Below are positions 10,741 through 21,846 of a stretch of DNA of 64,000 nucleotides, one piece after another. Under the pieces are notes generated by a model. It had not been told where the DNA came from. It worked only from the letters and a program-made list of their open reading frames with translations, and did not search any database. Position 1 is the first letter of the stretch, and every line of letters begins with the position of its first letter. Source of the stretch: Methylobacterium organophilum (GTDB lineage: Bacteria; Pseudomonadota; Alphaproteobacteria; Rhizobiales; Beijerinckiaceae); NCBI RefSeq assembly GCF_022179465.1, contig NZ_BPQV01000012.1:62001-126000 (forward strand), given 5' to 3'. Position numbers and translations under genes: made by a program.

Positions 10741-11184
10741 TCACGCCGTCGGATAGGTGATGAACTCCATCAGCGAGCCGTCCGGATCGCGGAAATAGAC
10801 GCTGATCCCCTTTCCCGCGGCGCCGTTGCGCTCCACCGGCCCGAGCTCCACCGGGACGCCGTGGCGGGCGAGATGGTCCATGGCCTCCTCCACGGTGCCC
10901 GACCAGCGGAAGCAGAGGTCGCTGCCCCCCGGCGCGACGGGTTTCGCCGCCAGGGGATCCCCGATCTGGCCCGGCCCGTGGACGTTGAGCTGCACGCCGC
11001 CGAAGCGGAACACCACGCCCTTCCGGAACGGGATCACCTCGGCGCCCATGACGTCGCGGTAGAAGGCGGTCGCGCGCGCCCAGTCGGAGACGTGGATCAC
11101 GCAATGGTCGAGATGGATCGCCGGGCTGAGGTGGAGCGTCTCGGCGCCGCCCGCATCCTCCGGCAGGGTTTCGGTCTCCGGCAT
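10741..11184 (-). CDS. VOC-family (glyoxalase/bleomycin resistance-like) protein
   Basis: 147 residues from the ATG at 11184. A single VOC module: LDHCVIHVSDWARATAFYRDVMGAEV opens the first beta-alpha-beta unit and YFRDPDGSLMEFITYP closes the second. The candidate metal ligands are the His in the first strand (DHCVIHV) and the Glu in LMEF. The substrate is not predictable; family members include glyoxalases, dioxygenases and antibiotic-binding proteins. The frame is open upstream to a GTG at 11301, but the extra 39 residues are Pro/Arg-rich and do not belong to the fold. It is divergent from the L,D-transpeptidase gene. Confidence 0.85.
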   Translation of the reverse strand: MPETETLPEDAGGAETLHLSPAIHLDHCVIHVSDWARATAFYRDVMGAEVIPFRKGVVFRFGGVQLNVHGPGQIGDPLAAKPVAPGGSDLCFRWSGTVEEAMDHLARHGVPVELGPVERNGAAGKGISVYFRDPDGSLMEFITYPTA

Positions 11185-11374
11185 CGCGCTTCGGCAAGGC
11201 TCCCTGCGGGGTTGGGCCGGTGTGGCCTGCCCGAGATAGGTCGCCGCGCCCGGGCGGCGAGGCGGCGCTTCCTCGGCCGTTGCGTCCTGGAGGACACACA
11301 ACCGGGCGTCGCCCGAGGCTACTCAGGGGCGGCGCCGGTCTCCGAATCGGCGCGTGCCACTCGCGGAGAACCGC

Positions 11375-12016
11375 ATGCTCGCCCGCCGGACCCTTCTCGT
11401 TCTCGCTGCCCTGGCACCGCTCGCGGCCTGCCAGTCGCGCGGGCCCGTGAACGTCGCCGCGGATGACGAGGCCGCCTGGTATGTCGGCAGCATGCCCGAC
11501 AAGCCCTACGACGTGCCCCTCGTCGACACGTCGCGCCTCGACCCGAAATACCGCCGCCAGGTCGTGCGCTACACGGGGCCGGAGAAGCCCGGCACCATCG
11601 TGGTCGACATCGATGCCCGCCAGCTCGCCCTGGTGCAGGAGGACGGCACGGCGGTGCAGTACGGCGTCGGCGTGGGCAAGCTCGGCTTCTCCTGGAAGGG
11701 CGAGGCCCGGGTCGGCCGCAAGGGCGTCTGGCCCGACTGGCACCCGACCACCACCATGGTTTCCCTGAACCCGGGCATCGACCGCGCCCGCAAGGGCGGC
11801 ATCGACAACCCCCTCGGCGCCCGCGCGCTCTACCTCTACCAGGGCAACCGGGACATCCTGTTCCGCATCCACGGCACCAACGAGCCCTGGAGCATCGGCG
11901 AGCAGATGTCCTCGGGCTGCGTGCGCATGCTCAACGAGGACATCGTCGACCTCTACGAGCGCGTCCCCGTGGGCACCCGCGTGTTGATCAAGCGCAACGG
12001 CAAGTACCGGGCCTGA
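11375..12016 (+). CDS. L,D-transpeptidase (YkuD domain) lipoprotein-like
   Basis: Cross-links peptidoglycan 3-3 or attaches proteins to it in the periplasm. The 213-residue product starts with a hydrophobic signal ending LAPLAAC followed by QSR, a lipobox-like site that predicts a lipid-modified cysteine. The YkuD catalytic motif is intact: HGTNEPWSIGEQMSSGCVRMLNEDI, cited for its His, Ser-Gly-Cys and Arg; the nucleophile is that Cys. Immediately before the domain is TIVVDIDARQLALV, the usual first strand. The ATG at 11375 is preferred because GGAGAA lies 5 bases upstream; an in-frame GTG at 11354 would add seven residues. It ends 63 bases from convergent pyrG. Confidence 0.92.
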   Translation: MLARRTLLVLAALAPLAACQSRGPVNVAADDEAAWYVGSMPDKPYDVPLVDTSRLDPKYRRQVVRYTGPEKPGTIVVDIDARQLALVQEDGTAVQYGVGVGKLGFSWKGEARVGRKGVWPDWHPTTTMVSLNPGIDRARKGGIDNPLGARALYLYQGNRDILFRIHGTNEPWSIGEQMSSGCVRMLNEDIVDLYERVPVGTRVLIKRNGKYRA

Positions 12017-12079
12017 GACCTCCGGCGCGGTCGGAGGCCCGGCCGGCCCGGGATCCCGCGCGTCGGGGCGTGATCCCCC

Positions 12080-13903
<1,824 letters not shown>

Positions 13904-14344
13904 TCAGCGCGACTGCGGCGCGTCGGGCACGGCCGGGGTCGCCGGGGCCGGCGCGCTCTGCGGCGGGGCTGCGGGCGCCTGCGGGGCCGGGCTCGCCGGG
14001 GCGCCCTCGCCGCCGCCCTGCTTGCGCAGGGTGTCGAGGAGCGAATTGGCGTCTTGGGGCTGCTGCGGGGCGGGCTGCGTCGTGCCGGCGCCGTCGAGGA
14101 TCGAGCGCGGCTGGCCGCTGCGATGGGCCAGGATCGCCAGCGTGATGCTGGTGGCGAAGAACAGGGCGGCGAGGATGGCCGTGGCGCGGGTGAGCGCGTT
14201 GGCCTGGCCGCGGCCGGTCATGAAGCCCGAGACGCCGCCACCGCCACCGCCGAGGCCGAGGCCGCCCTCGGAGCGCTGAAGCAGCACGACGGCGATCAGC
14301 GCCAGCACGATGATCAGGTGGACGACGATCAGGACGGTCTGCAT
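13904..14344 (-). CDS. secG: preprotein translocase subunit SecG
   Basis: Small membrane subunit of the SecYEG channel. The 146-residue protein has two transmembrane helices: QTVLIVVHLIIVLALIAVVLLQ at the N-terminus and a second around AILAALFFATSITLAILA. Between them is the typical Gly-rich loop (SEGGLGLGGGGGG). The remaining 70 residues are a Pro/Ala/Gln-rich cytoplasmic or periplasmic tail, usual in alphaproteobacterial SecG and absent from E. coli SecG. The ATG at 14344 is chosen because the first helix begins there; an upstream in-frame ATG would add a charged segment foreign to the family. Confidence 0.92.
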   Translation of the reverse strand: MQTVLIVVHLIIVLALIAVVLLQRSEGGLGLGGGGGGVSGFMTGRGQANALTRATAILAALFFATSITLAILAHRSGQPRSILDGAGTTQPAPQQPQDANSLLDTLRKQGGGEGAPASPAPQAPAAPPQSAPAPATPAVPDAPQSR

Positions 14345-14545
14345 CGGTGATCCGGGCGGCCGCTCCGCGGGGGCGCGGCCTTGGCCTTCGAGAAACGCGT
14401 GAGGCGGCAGATGCTCGCGAACATCCACCGCACGATGGGCGGGCTCCTACAGCAAATGGGGGCCTACGCCAACCGGCGCCAGTGCGCGGCCGGCGCGCGC
14501 GCCGCGCCGCCGGTTCCCGGGGCCTGCCGATCGCGGGTCCCGTCC

Positions 14546-14612
14546 CGGGCACGCAGCCGTGATCGCGTCTCGTGCCTGCGTGCCGGGCACGCAACGCCGC
14601 CTCGCGGCGTTG
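14546..14612 (+). promoter_or_regulatory. structured leader upstream of the RMF-like gene
   Basis: Two nested-scale inverted repeats lie just before the ribosome binding site: GGCACGCAG (14548-14556) with CTGCGTGCC (14576-14584), and CAACGCCGC (14592-14600) with GCGGCGTTG (14604-14612) around a 3-base loop. They could fold in the 5' leader and control translation. This is inference from sequence alone. Confidence 0.4.
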
Positions 14613-14643
14613 GTTCGGCGCGGGGCAACCGGAGGCAACGCCC

Positions 14644-14841
14644 ATGAGTGCCGTGATCTCACAGGAAAAGTTCGAGGAGGGCCGCGCCGCCAAGGCGGCG
14701 GGCCTGACCTATCAGGACGACCCCTACCGCGCCGGGTCGCAGGACAGCGCGGACTGGCTGGCCGGCTTCACCGCCGACGAGCCCGAACCCAGCGCCCTCG
14801 GCCCCGGCACGAACGGCGCGGGCTTCACCGCCGTGGTCTGA
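14644..14841 (+). CDS. ribosome modulation factor-like small protein
   Basis: 65 residues. An excellent GGAGG ribosome binding site sits 8 bases before the ATG. The central segment EGRAAKAAGLTYQDDPYRAGSQDSADWLAGF follows the RMF pattern (basic G-x-x-A-x-x-x-G, then a Pro-Tyr turn, then W-L-x-G); only the pattern, not identity, is claimed. RMF dimerises ribosomes in stationary phase. The tail after residue 48 is acidic then Gly-rich. It is a single gene between secG and tpiA, divergent from secG, and has a structured leader. It could also be a member of the related CrpP-type family. Confidence 0.65.
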   Translation: MSAVISQEKFEEGRAAKAAGLTYQDDPYRAGSQDSADWLAGFTADEPEPSALGPGTNGAGFTAVV

Positions 14842-15064
14842 TTCTTTCGCGAGGCCCGGCGCGGCGTCGGGACGATCGTTGCGGTTCGAGTCGGGCTCTC
14901 CTCGCCTCGGGGCGAGGGGGCCGCGGGTCGCGCGGTGGCGGGGGCGGCACGGCACTTGGGTCGGGGATCCCGGCGCCGCCCCTTCCGTCCGCTTCGCGGG
15001 CCCCCTCCCCCGGTGGGGAGGAAAGGCGGCGAACGACCCGCTCCGCCTCGGAAACCCTCAGCCC

Positions 15065-15826
15065 TCACGCGTAGGCGTTGCAGATCCCCAGGAAATCCTC
15101 GGCGACGAGGCTCGCGCCGCCCACCAGGGCGCCGTCGACATTGGCCACCGCCATCAGCTCGCGGGCGTTGGAGGGCTTCACCGAGCCGCCGTAGAGGATG
15201 CGCATCTTGTGCGCCTCGGCTCCCACCATCTTGTCGAGCATCTCACGCAACGAGGCGTGGACCTCGGCGATCTCGCTCGGGGTCGGGGTGCGGCCGGAGC
15301 CGATCGCCCAGACCGGCTCGTAGGCGATCACCGTATCCGCGGCGGTGGCGCCCTTCGGGATGCCGATGGCGAGCTGTGCCCGCACGATGTCGAGCGCCCG
15401 GCCCTGCTGGCGCTCCTCCATGGTCTCGCCGACGCAGATGATGCCGCACAGGCCGGCCCGGCGGGCGGCGAGCGCCTTGGCATGCACGCCGTCATCGGTC
15501 TCGTAATGATAGGCGCGCCGCTCGGAATGGCCGACGATGACGTAGCGCGCCCCAAGATCGGCCAGCATCTCCGCCGAGATCGAGCCGGTGAAGGCGCCGC
15601 TCGGCTTGGCATGCAGGTTCTGGCCGCCGATGGCGATGGGCGAGCCGTAGGCGGCGGCGACGCAGGAGGCGATCAGGGTCGAGGGCGGGCAGATCAGCAC
15701 GTCGATCCGGTCGAGCAGCGCCGGGGACAGGCCCGCGCGCAGGGCTTCCACCGTCGCGACCGAGGAACGCAGGCCGTTCATCTTCCAGTTGCCGGCTACC
15801 AGCGGACGCCGTCCCTCGCTCGCCAT
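15065..15826 (-). CDS. tpiA: triosephosphate isomerase
   Basis: Interconverts dihydroxyacetone phosphate and glyceraldehyde-3-phosphate in glycolysis/gluconeogenesis. The 253-residue protein has the full catalytic set: Asn13 and Lys15 in AGNWKMNG, His100 in IVGHSERR, and Glu170 in [11 protein letters not shown], followed by the phosphate-gripping loop. The ATG at 15826 is used because the beta-barrel begins within ten residues; GGGAG lies a little upstream. The open frame continues to 16039 but those codons overlap the divergent PpiD-type gene region and are not family sequence. It is divergent from that gene. Confidence 0.98.
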   Translation of the reverse strand: MASEGRRPLVAGNWKMNGLRSSVATVEALRAGLSPALLDRIDVLICPPSTLIASCVAAAYGSPIAIGGQNLHAKPSGAFTGSISAEMLADLGARYVIVGHSERRAYHYETDDGVHAKALAARRAGLCGIICVGETMEERQQGRALDIVRAQLAIGIPKGATAADTVIAYEPVWAIGSGRTPTPSEIAEVHASLREMLDKMVGAEAHKMRILYGGSVKPSNARELMAVANVDGALVGGASLVAEDFLGICNAYA

Positions 15827-16080
15827 CGTGTTTCCGTCTCCCGGACCTGCTGTTTTTGCCCGGCCGAGGTAACAGAGCGAGCTTGGGCGCGCAAACGCCC
15901 CCCTGGCCGGAGGGCCAGCCCGTGCAGACACTTGGGCCCTAATCGTCAGTCGCCGGGGCGGAGCGGGGCGGCAGGCTTTCCGCGGCAGGCCGGATGGTCT
16001 ATCGCGGGTCGCAAAAGACGACGCCCTCGGCGCGCCCATGGTGCGCGGGGGCTCGCAAGAGGCAACGAACCGGGCCCCCG

Positions 16081-17988
16081 ATGCTCCAATCCATGCGCAC
16101 CGCCAGCCAGCACTGGCTCGGCAAGATCGTGCTCACCGTGATCTTCACGTTCCTCATCGCGGGCGTGGCGATCTTCGGCGTGGAGGAGTTCTTCCGCGGC
16201 GGCTCCAGCACGGCGGTGGCCACCGTCGGCAAGACGCCGATCTCGGCCGAGGCCGTGCGCACCGCCTATCAGCAGCAGGTCAACCGCTACCAGCAGCAGC
16301 TCAAGCGCGCGCTGACCCCCGACCAGGCCCGGGCGCTCGGCATCGAGCGGCAGGTGCTCACCCAGCTCATCACGGAGGCCGCCCTCGACCAGAAGACCTC
16401 CGATCTCGGCCTTGCCGTGTCGGATGCGGCGGTGCTGCGGGCGATCAAGGAGGAGCAGGCCTTCAAGGGCGCCAACGGCGAGTTCGACGCCCTGACCTTC
16501 TACCAGGCGCTGCAGCGGGCCGGCATCAACGAGGCGATGTTCGTGCGCGAGCAGCGCGCGGTCGGCGCCCGCCTCCAGCTCGCCGACGCGGTGGTGGCGG
16601 AGATGCCCGTGCCCCAGGCCCTGCGCGAGGCGGTGCACCGCTACGCGACCGAGCGCCGCGCCGCCGCCGTGCTGGTGCTGCCGCCCTCCGCCGCCGGCGA
16701 GATCCCCGCCCCCTCCGAGGACGAGGTCAAGAGCTACTACGAGGGCGCCAAGGCCGATTACCGCGCCCCCGAGACCCGGGCGCTGACCCTGCTCGTGCTC
16801 GATCCCGATGCCCTGGCCAAGACCAAGGCGGAGGCGATTACCGACGAGGAGCTGCGCAAGGCCTACGACGCGAACCGCACCCGCTACGGCAGCCCGGAGC
16901 GCCGCACGATCCAGCAGATCACCTTCCCGGACGAGGCCGCCGCCCAGGAGGCGCGGCGCAAGATCGAGAGCGGCGAGCAGCCCTTCGAGGCGGTGGCCGG
17001 CGCCCGCGGCATCGACCCGAAGGAGCTGACGCTCGGCACCATGACCAAGGCCGAGCTGTTCGACCCGGCCGTCGCCGAGGCCGCCTTCGCGCTGCCGGAG
17101 AACGCGGTGAGCCAGCCGGTGAAGGGCCGCTTCGGCACCGTGCTGCTGCGCGTCACCGCGATCCAGCCCGAGACGGTGAAGCCCTTCGAGGAGACGAAGG
17201 ACGAGATCCGCAAGACCCTCGCCCTGCAGCGCGCCCGCGACAGCGTCGAGACCGTGCACGACGCGATCGAGGATGCCCGGGCCGGCGCCAAGTCGCTCGC
17301 CGACATCGCCAAGGAGCAGACCCTCCCCCTCGTCGAGATCCCCGCGGTCGACGCCACGGGCAAGGATCCGTCCGGCAAGGCGGTCGAGGGCATCCCGGAC
17401 AGGGACACCACCCTGCAGGCGGCCTTCCGCTCCGAGATGGGCAGCGACAGCGAGGCCCTGCGCACCAAGAACGGCGGCTACGTCTGGTACGACGTCGCCA
17501 AGATCGAGCCAGCCCACGACAAGCCCCTCGACGCGGTGCGCGACGAGGTGGTCGCGGCCTGGAAGGCGGCGGAGGTGACCAAGCGCCTCGCGGCCAAGGG
17601 CCGGGAGCTGACCGAGCGGCTCGACAAGGGCGAGACCATCGAGGCCGTGGCCGAGGGCACCGGCGCGCAGCCCAAGACCGTCTCCGACCTCGCCCGCAAC
17701 CAGCCGCGGGACGAGCTCGGCAACGACGTGATCGAGCGCATCTTCGCCACCCCCGTGGGCAAGGCCGCCTCCGCCCCCTCCGGCGACAACCGCGCCGTGT
17801 TCAAGGTGAGCGCGGCGACGGTGCCGGCCTTCACGGCGGGCTCGCCCTCCGACGGGCAGGTCACCAAGAACTTCCGCACCGCCCTGCAGGACGACGTGCT
17901 CAACGAGTACATCGCCGCCGTTCAGAAGAGCGCCGGCGTCAACGTGAACCAGACCGCCCTGCGCCGCGCGCTCGGCGGCGAATACTGA
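16081..17988 (+). CDS. PpiD-type peptidylprolyl isomerase/periplasmic chaperone (SurA N-terminal domain)
   Basis: Membrane-anchored periplasmic folding factor. The 635-residue product has one N-terminal transmembrane anchor ([19 protein letters not shown]), then a SurA/PpiD-type N-terminal chaperone domain with the pattern [19 protein letters not shown] and many helices. A parvulin-like module spans about residues 230-370 ([10 protein letters not shown] through [11 protein letters not shown]). The parvulin motif is partial, so isomerase activity may be weak, as in E. coli PpiD. The ATG at 16081 is chosen; a second at 16093 is close to the anchor. Only 10 bases separate it from trpE, so the two are likely co-transcribed, an arrangement seen in related alphaproteobacteria. 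Confidence 0.9.
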   Translation: MLQSMRTASQHWLGKIVLTVIFTFLIAGVAIFGVEEFFRGGSSTAVATVGKTPISAEAVRTAYQQQVNRYQQQLKRALTPDQARALGIERQVLTQLITEAALDQKTSDLGLAVSDAAVLRAIKEEQAFKGANGEFDALTFYQALQRAGINEAMFVREQRAVGARLQLADAVVAEMPVPQALREAVHRYATERRAAAVLVLPPSAAGEIPAPSEDEVKSYYEGAKADYRAPETRALTLLVLDPDALAKTKAEAITDEELRKAYDANRTRYGSPERRTIQQITFPDEAAAQEARRKIESGEQPFEAVAGARGIDPKELTLGTMTKAELFDPAVAEAAFALPENAVSQPVKGRFGTVLLRVTAIQPETVKPFEETKDEIRKTLALQRARDSVETVHDAIEDARAGAKSLADIAKEQTLPLVEIPAVDATGKDPSGKAVEGIPDRDTTLQAAFRSEMGSDSEALRTKNGGYVWYDVAKIEPAHDKPLDAVRDEVVAAWKAAEVTKRLAAKGRELTERLDKGETIEAVAEGTGAQPKTVSDLARNQPRDELGNDVIERIFATPVGKAASAPSGDNRAVFKVSAATVPAFTAGSPSDGQVTKNFRTALQDDVLNEYIAAVQKSAGVNVNQTALRRALGGEY

Positions 17989-17998
17989 CCCGGGACCG

Positions 17999-19519
17999 AT
18001 GCGCGAGCCGGATTTCGACGCCTTCGCCGGCGCCTACGCGGATGGCCGGGCGAGCCTCCTCAGCCTCACCCTGGTCGCGGACCTGGAGACGCCGGTCGCC
18101 GCCTTCCTCAAGCTGAAGGCGGGCCATGCCGGGCCGGCCTTCCTGCTCGAATCCGTCGAGGGCGGGGCCGTGCGCGGCCGCTACTCGATGATCGGCCTCG
18201 ATCCCGACCTCGTCTGGCGCTGTCGGGACGGCCAGCCGGAGATCGCCCGCGATCCCGGCCTGTCCGATTTCGTGCCCGACGCGCGGGCGCCGCTCGAGTC
18301 CCTGCGGGCGCTGATCGCCGAGAGCGCGGTCGGCGCGGAGGGGGCCGCCGCCGACCTGCCGCCCATGGCCGCGGGCCTGTTCGGTTATCTCGGCTACGAC
18401 ATGGTCCGGGCCATGGAGCGCCTGGGGGCGCCGAACCCGGATCCCCTCGGCGTGCCGGACGCGATCCTGGTGCGTCCTCGGGTGATGGTGGTGTTCGACG
18501 CGGTGGCGGATGTGCTCACCGTGGTCACGCCGGTCCGCCCGATGGAGGGCGTCTCCGCCAGAGCCGCCTACGAGGCGGCTTCGGAGCGCCTGGAGAAAGC
18601 CTCCGAGGCGCTGGAGGGGCCGTTGCCCATCGAGGCGCGGATCGAGGCCAGCGGCCTGACCATGCCGGCGCCGGTCTCGAACACCGATCCGGCCGCCTTC
18701 CTCGACATGGTCGCGCGGGCAAAAGAGTATATCGTCGCGGGGGATATCTTCCAGGTCGTGCTGTCCCAGCGCTTCGAGGCGCCCTTCCCGCTGCCCGCCC
18801 TCGCGCTCTACCGCTCCCTCCGGCGGACCAATCCGGCCCCCTTCCTCTGCTACCTCGACTTCGAAGCCTTCCAGCTCGTCTGCTCCTCCCCCGAAATCCT
18901 CGTCCGCGTCCGCGACGGCAAGGTCACGATCCGTCCGATCGCCGGGACGCGCCGCCGCGGCGCCACGCCGGCCGAGGACCGGGCGCTGGCCGACGAGCTG
19001 CTCGCCGATCCGAAGGAGCGCTCCGAGCACCTGATGCTGCTCGATCTCGGCCGCAACGATGTCGGCCGCGTCTCGCGGATCGGCAGCGTGCGCGTCACGG
19101 ATTCCTTCTTCCTCGAATACTATTCCCAGGTCATGCACATCGTCTCGAACGTCGAGGGCGATCTGGATCCGGCCCAGGACAACCTTTCGGCGCTTGCCGC
19201 CGGCTTTCCCGCAGGCACCGTCTCCGGCGCGCCGAAGGTGCGGGCCATGGAGATCATCGACGAGCTGGAGCGCGAGAAGCGCGGCCCCTATGGCGGCTGC
19301 ATCGGCTATTTCGGCGCCCGGGGTGAGATGGACACCTGCATCGTGCTGCGCACGGCCCTGGTGAAGGATGGCCGCATGCATGTGCAGGCGGGTGCCGGCA
19401 TCGTCTACGATTCCGATCCGCATTCCGAGCAGCAGGAATGCGTGAACAAGGCCAAGGCCCTGTTCCGCGCGGCCGAGGATGCGGTGCAGTTCGCGAGCCG
19501 GGCGAAGCGGGGGCAGTAG
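17999..19519 (+). CDS. trpE: anthranilate synthase component I
   Basis: Makes anthranilate from chorismate with ammonia supplied by TrpG, the first step of tryptophan synthesis. The 506-residue product has the chorismate-utilising core: PIAGTRRRG, the LMLLDLGRNDVGRVS segment, and FPAGTVSGAPKVRAMEII with GGCIGYFG. The N-terminal regulatory part contains LLESVEGG, where the Glu-Ser pair belongs to the tryptophan-feedback site. No glutaminase domain is fused; trpG is at 28.0 kb. Start is the ATG 10 bases after the PpiD-type gene, so no leader-peptide attenuator can precede it directly. Confidence 0.97.
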   Translation: MREPDFDAFAGAYADGRASLLSLTLVADLETPVAAFLKLKAGHAGPAFLLESVEGGAVRGRYSMIGLDPDLVWRCRDGQPEIARDPGLSDFVPDARAPLESLRALIAESAVGAEGAAADLPPMAAGLFGYLGYDMVRAMERLGAPNPDPLGVPDAILVRPRVMVVFDAVADVLTVVTPVRPMEGVSARAAYEAASERLEKASEALEGPLPIEARIEASGLTMPAPVSNTDPAAFLDMVARAKEYIVAGDIFQVVLSQRFEAPFPLPALALYRSLRRTNPAPFLCYLDFEAFQLVCSSPEILVRVRDGKVTIRPIAGTRRRGATPAEDRALADELLADPKERSEHLMLLDLGRNDVGRVSRIGSVRVTDSFFLEYYSQVMHIVSNVEGDLDPAQDNLSALAAGFPAGTVSGAPKVRAMEIIDELEREKRGPYGGCIGYFGARGEMDTCIVLRTALVKDGRMHVQAGAGIVYDSDPHSEQQECVNKAKALFRAAEDAVQFASRAKRGQ

Positions 19520-19577
19520 CGCGCTCCGTCCTCGGCTAGACTGCCTCCCCGGATGGCCACGGCGCGGGGAGGATGCG

Positions 19578-20366
19578 ATGGCGAACCGTGAAGGCAGCTT
19601 CGTCTGGTACGAGCTGATGACCCCCGACCCGAAGGCGGCGGAGGTCTTCTACGGCAAGGTCGCGGGCTGGAGCCTGGTCGATGCCGGCCATCCGGCCATG
19701 CGCTACACCCTCGCCTGCCTCGGCGAGCACCGCCTCGCCGGGATCATGGCGATGCCCGAGGCGATGCAGGCGGAAGGTTGCCGCCCCGGCTGGATCGGCT
19801 ACGTCGCCGTGGCCGATGTCGATGCCAAGGCCGCGGAGGCCGAGCGCCTCGGCGGGCAGGTGGTGCGCGCGCCCGACGACATCCCCGAGATCGGCCGCTT
19901 CGCGGTGATCGCCGATCCGCAGGGCGCCACGCTGGTGCTCTTTCGCGGGAACGGCGCCCCGCCGCCCAGGCCCGTGCCCGGCACGCCGGGCCTGTTCGGC
20001 TGGCACGAGCTCTACGCGACGGATTGGCCGGCGGCCTTCGCCTTCTACGAGGCCCTGTTCGGCTGGACCAAGGGGCAGGCCATCGCGATCGGCCCGATGG
20101 GCATCTACCAGCTCTTCCATGCGCCGGACGCGCCCGCCGAGGGCATGGCCACCGGCGGCATGATGAGCCTGTCGAGCCCGCCCGCGCCGTTCTGGCTCTA
20201 TTACATCGTCGCCGAGGAGATCGAGGCCGCGGCCGGGCGGATCCGCGCGCATGGCGGCGCCATCCTCAACGGCCCGATGGAGGTGCCCGGGGGCATGTGG
20301 ATCGTCCAGGCCGCCGACCCGCAGGGCGCGAACTTCGCCGTGGTCGGGCCGCGGGCCGGCGCCTAG
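19578..20366 (+). CDS. two-domain VOC-family protein
   Basis: 262 residues made of two tandem VOC modules: residues about 1-125 (SFVWYELMTPDPKAAEVFYGKVAGW to DPQGATLVLFRG) and about 135-262 (FGWHELYATDWPAAFAFYEALFGW to ADPQGANFAVVG). Each starts with W-x-E-L and ends with DPQGA, which shows an internal duplication. The layout matches the CFP32/Rv0577-like group of actinobacteria and proteobacteria. No catalytic role is established. The ATG at 19578 has GGGGAGG about 5 bases upstream. It follows trpE by 58 bases but is closed off downstream by a strong terminator. Confidence 0.88.
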   Translation: MANREGSFVWYELMTPDPKAAEVFYGKVAGWSLVDAGHPAMRYTLACLGEHRLAGIMAMPEAMQAEGCRPGWIGYVAVADVDAKAAEAERLGGQVVRAPDDIPEIGRFAVIADPQGATLVLFRGNGAPPPRPVPGTPGLFGWHELYATDWPAAFAFYEALFGWTKGQAIAIGPMGIYQLFHAPDAPAEGMATGGMMSLSSPPAPFWLYYIVAEEIEAAAGRIRAHGGAILNGPMEVPGGMWIVQAADPQGANFAVVGPRAGA

Positions 20367-20374
20367 CGCCGAGG

Positions 20375-20415
20375 CGTCGTCCTGCGCCGCCACCGGCGGC
20401 AGGACGACGTTTTTT
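20375..20415 (+). terminator. rho-independent terminator
   Basis: CGTCGTCCT (20375-20383) pairs exactly with AGGACGACG (20401-20409). An inner GCCGCC/GGCGGC stem with a 2-base bulge sits inside, and a run of six T follows. It ends transcription from the trpE/VOC direction just before the ECF41 promoter. Confidence 0.9.
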
Positions 20416-20424
20416 CTCCGCCCA

Positions 20425-20451
20425 TGTCACATCCGGCCGCTCCCCCTCGTC
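20425..20451 (+). promoter_or_regulatory. ECF41-type promoter
   Basis: TGTCACA at 20425-20431 and CGTC at 20448-20451 with 16 bases between. This equals the promoter reported for ECF41 sigma factors upstream of their partner gene. It predicts transcription starting near 20457 and a leader of about 33 bases, and implies autoregulation of the pair that follows. Confidence 0.8.
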
Positions 20452-20489
20452 TTTCCGGCGGATCCGACAGGACAACCCGGAGAGACACC

Positions 20490-20957
20490 ATGACCACTGC
20501 CCGCATCGCCGACCCGTTCGCCCTCGCCCCCGATCCCCTGAAGGCCATGATGCAAGTGGAGGCCGCCATCCGCGCGGGCGGCCTGGAGACGGCCCTGCTC
20601 GAGCTCGTCAAGCTGCGCGCCTCGCAGATCAACGGCTGTGCCTTCTGCATCGCCATGCACGCCACCGATGCCCGCAAGCACGGCGAGAGCGAGCTCCGCC
20701 TCTATCTCCTCGACGCCTGGCGGGACTCCACGCTCTATTCGGAGCGGGAGCGCGCCGCCCTCGCCTGGACGGAGGCGCTCACGCGTCTCACCGAGACCGG
20801 TGCGCCGGACGCGGATTTCGCCCTGGCGAAGGCCCAGTTCACGGAGGCGGAGCTGGTGCAGCTCACCCTGCAGATCGGGGCGATCAATCTGTGGAACCGG
20901 TTGCAGGTCGGCCTGCGGGCGGAACACGCCCACGACCTCTCGCGCCATGCCGCCTGA
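20490..20957 (+). CDS. carboxymuconolactone decarboxylase/AhpD-like protein (ECF41 partner)
   Basis: 155 residues with the AhpD-fold redox motif NGCAFCIAMHA: Cys50, Cys53 and His57. Such proteins reduce peroxides or other oxidants through the CxxC pair. A Glu upstream (LLELVKLRASQ) fits the AhpD proton relay. The ATG at 20490 is chosen because GGAGAG precedes it; the in-frame ATG at 20424 overlaps the -35 element. The sigma factor gene begins inside its last codons, so the two are coupled. In known ECF41 loci the neighbouring COE gene (carboxymuconolactone decarboxylase, oxidoreductase or epimerase) is the direct target. The physiological substrate is unknown. Confidence 0.92.
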   Translation: MTTARIADPFALAPDPLKAMMQVEAAIRAGGLETALLELVKLRASQINGCAFCIAMHATDARKHGESELRLYLLDAWRDSTLYSERERAALAWTEALTRLTETGAPDADFALAKAQFTEAELVQLTLQIGAINLWNRLQVGLRAEHAHDLSRHAA

Positions 20958-21846
20958 CGCCGGAACGGCGATCTTCGAGGCGGAGCGGCCGCGGCTGATC
21001 CGCCTCGCCTATCGCATGCTCGGCTCCCTCGCCGAGGCCGAGGACGTGGTCCAGAATGCCTGGCTGCGCTGGCGGCAGGCCGACCGCGACGCCGTCGCCG
21101 CGCCCATGGCCTACCTGACGCGCATCGTCACCCGGCTCTGCCTCGACGTGATGAAGTCCGCCCGAGCGCGGCGGGAGACCTATGTCGGCGCCTGGTTGCC
21201 GGAGCCGTTGATCGAGGAGTCGCCCGAGGATCCGGCGGAGGACCTGACCTTGCCCCTGATGCTGGCGCTCGAGCGGCTCTCGCCGCTGGAGCGGGCGGCC
21301 TTCCTGTTGCACGACGTGTTCGGTGTGCCGCTCGCTGAGGTGGCCGTCACCCTGGAGCGCGACGGGGTGGCGGTCCGCCAGCTCGCTGCGCGGGCGCGCA
21401 AGCATGTCCGGGCCGGTCGTCCCCGCTACGCCCTGGCCCCCGAGGAGGGCGAGCGGCTCGCCCGGGCCTTCTTCGCGGCGACGAGCAGCGGCGACGTCGC
21501 GACCCTGCGGGCGATGCTGGCGAAGGACGTCGTCCTGCGCGCGGATGGCGGCGGCAAGGTCCTGGCCTTCCTCAACCCGATCGTGGGGCGCGAGCGCACC
21601 CTCCGGCTCTATGCGGGGCTGCACCGCAAATTGAAGACGCCCGGCCGCTTCCTGCGGCCCGCCCGTATCGACGGATGGCCGGGCTACATCTCGGAGGAGC
21701 GCGACGGCGTGCTCCAGACCACGGCCCTCGTGGTCGAGGACGGCGTGATCCGCCTCGTGCTGATCACCCGCAATCCGGACAAGCTGGGTCACGTGGCCCG
21801 CCTCATCGGCCCGCAGAAGACTGAAAACGGCCTCGTGCTCGGATGA
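20947..21846 (+). CDS. ECF41-family RNA polymerase sigma factor
   Basis: 299 residues. Sigma region 2 is at residues 7-75 (RLIRLAYRMLGSLAEAEDVVQ, WLRW) and region 4 at about 103-155. A SnoaL-like C-terminal extension follows. The three hallmark ECF41 motifs are present: WLPEP at 83-87 in the linker, DGGGK at 200-204, and NPDKL at 276-280. In this family the C-terminal extension replaces an anti-sigma factor and sets activity. The ATG at 20947 overlaps the end of the AhpD-like gene by 11 bases. The matching promoter lies upstream of the pair. Confidence 0.93.
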   Translation: MPPDAGTAIFEAERPRLIRLAYRMLGSLAEAEDVVQNAWLRWRQADRDAVAAPMAYLTRIVTRLCLDVMKSARARRETYVGAWLPEPLIEESPEDPAEDLTLPLMLALERLSPLERAAFLLHDVFGVPLAEVAVTLERDGVAVRQLAARARKHVRAGRPRYALAPEEGERLARAFFAATSSGDVATLRAMLAKDVVLRADGGGKVLAFLNPIVGRERTLRLYAGLHRKLKTPGRFLRPARIDGWPGYISEERDGVLQTTALVVEDGVIRLVLITRNPDKLGHVARLIGPQKTENGLVLG

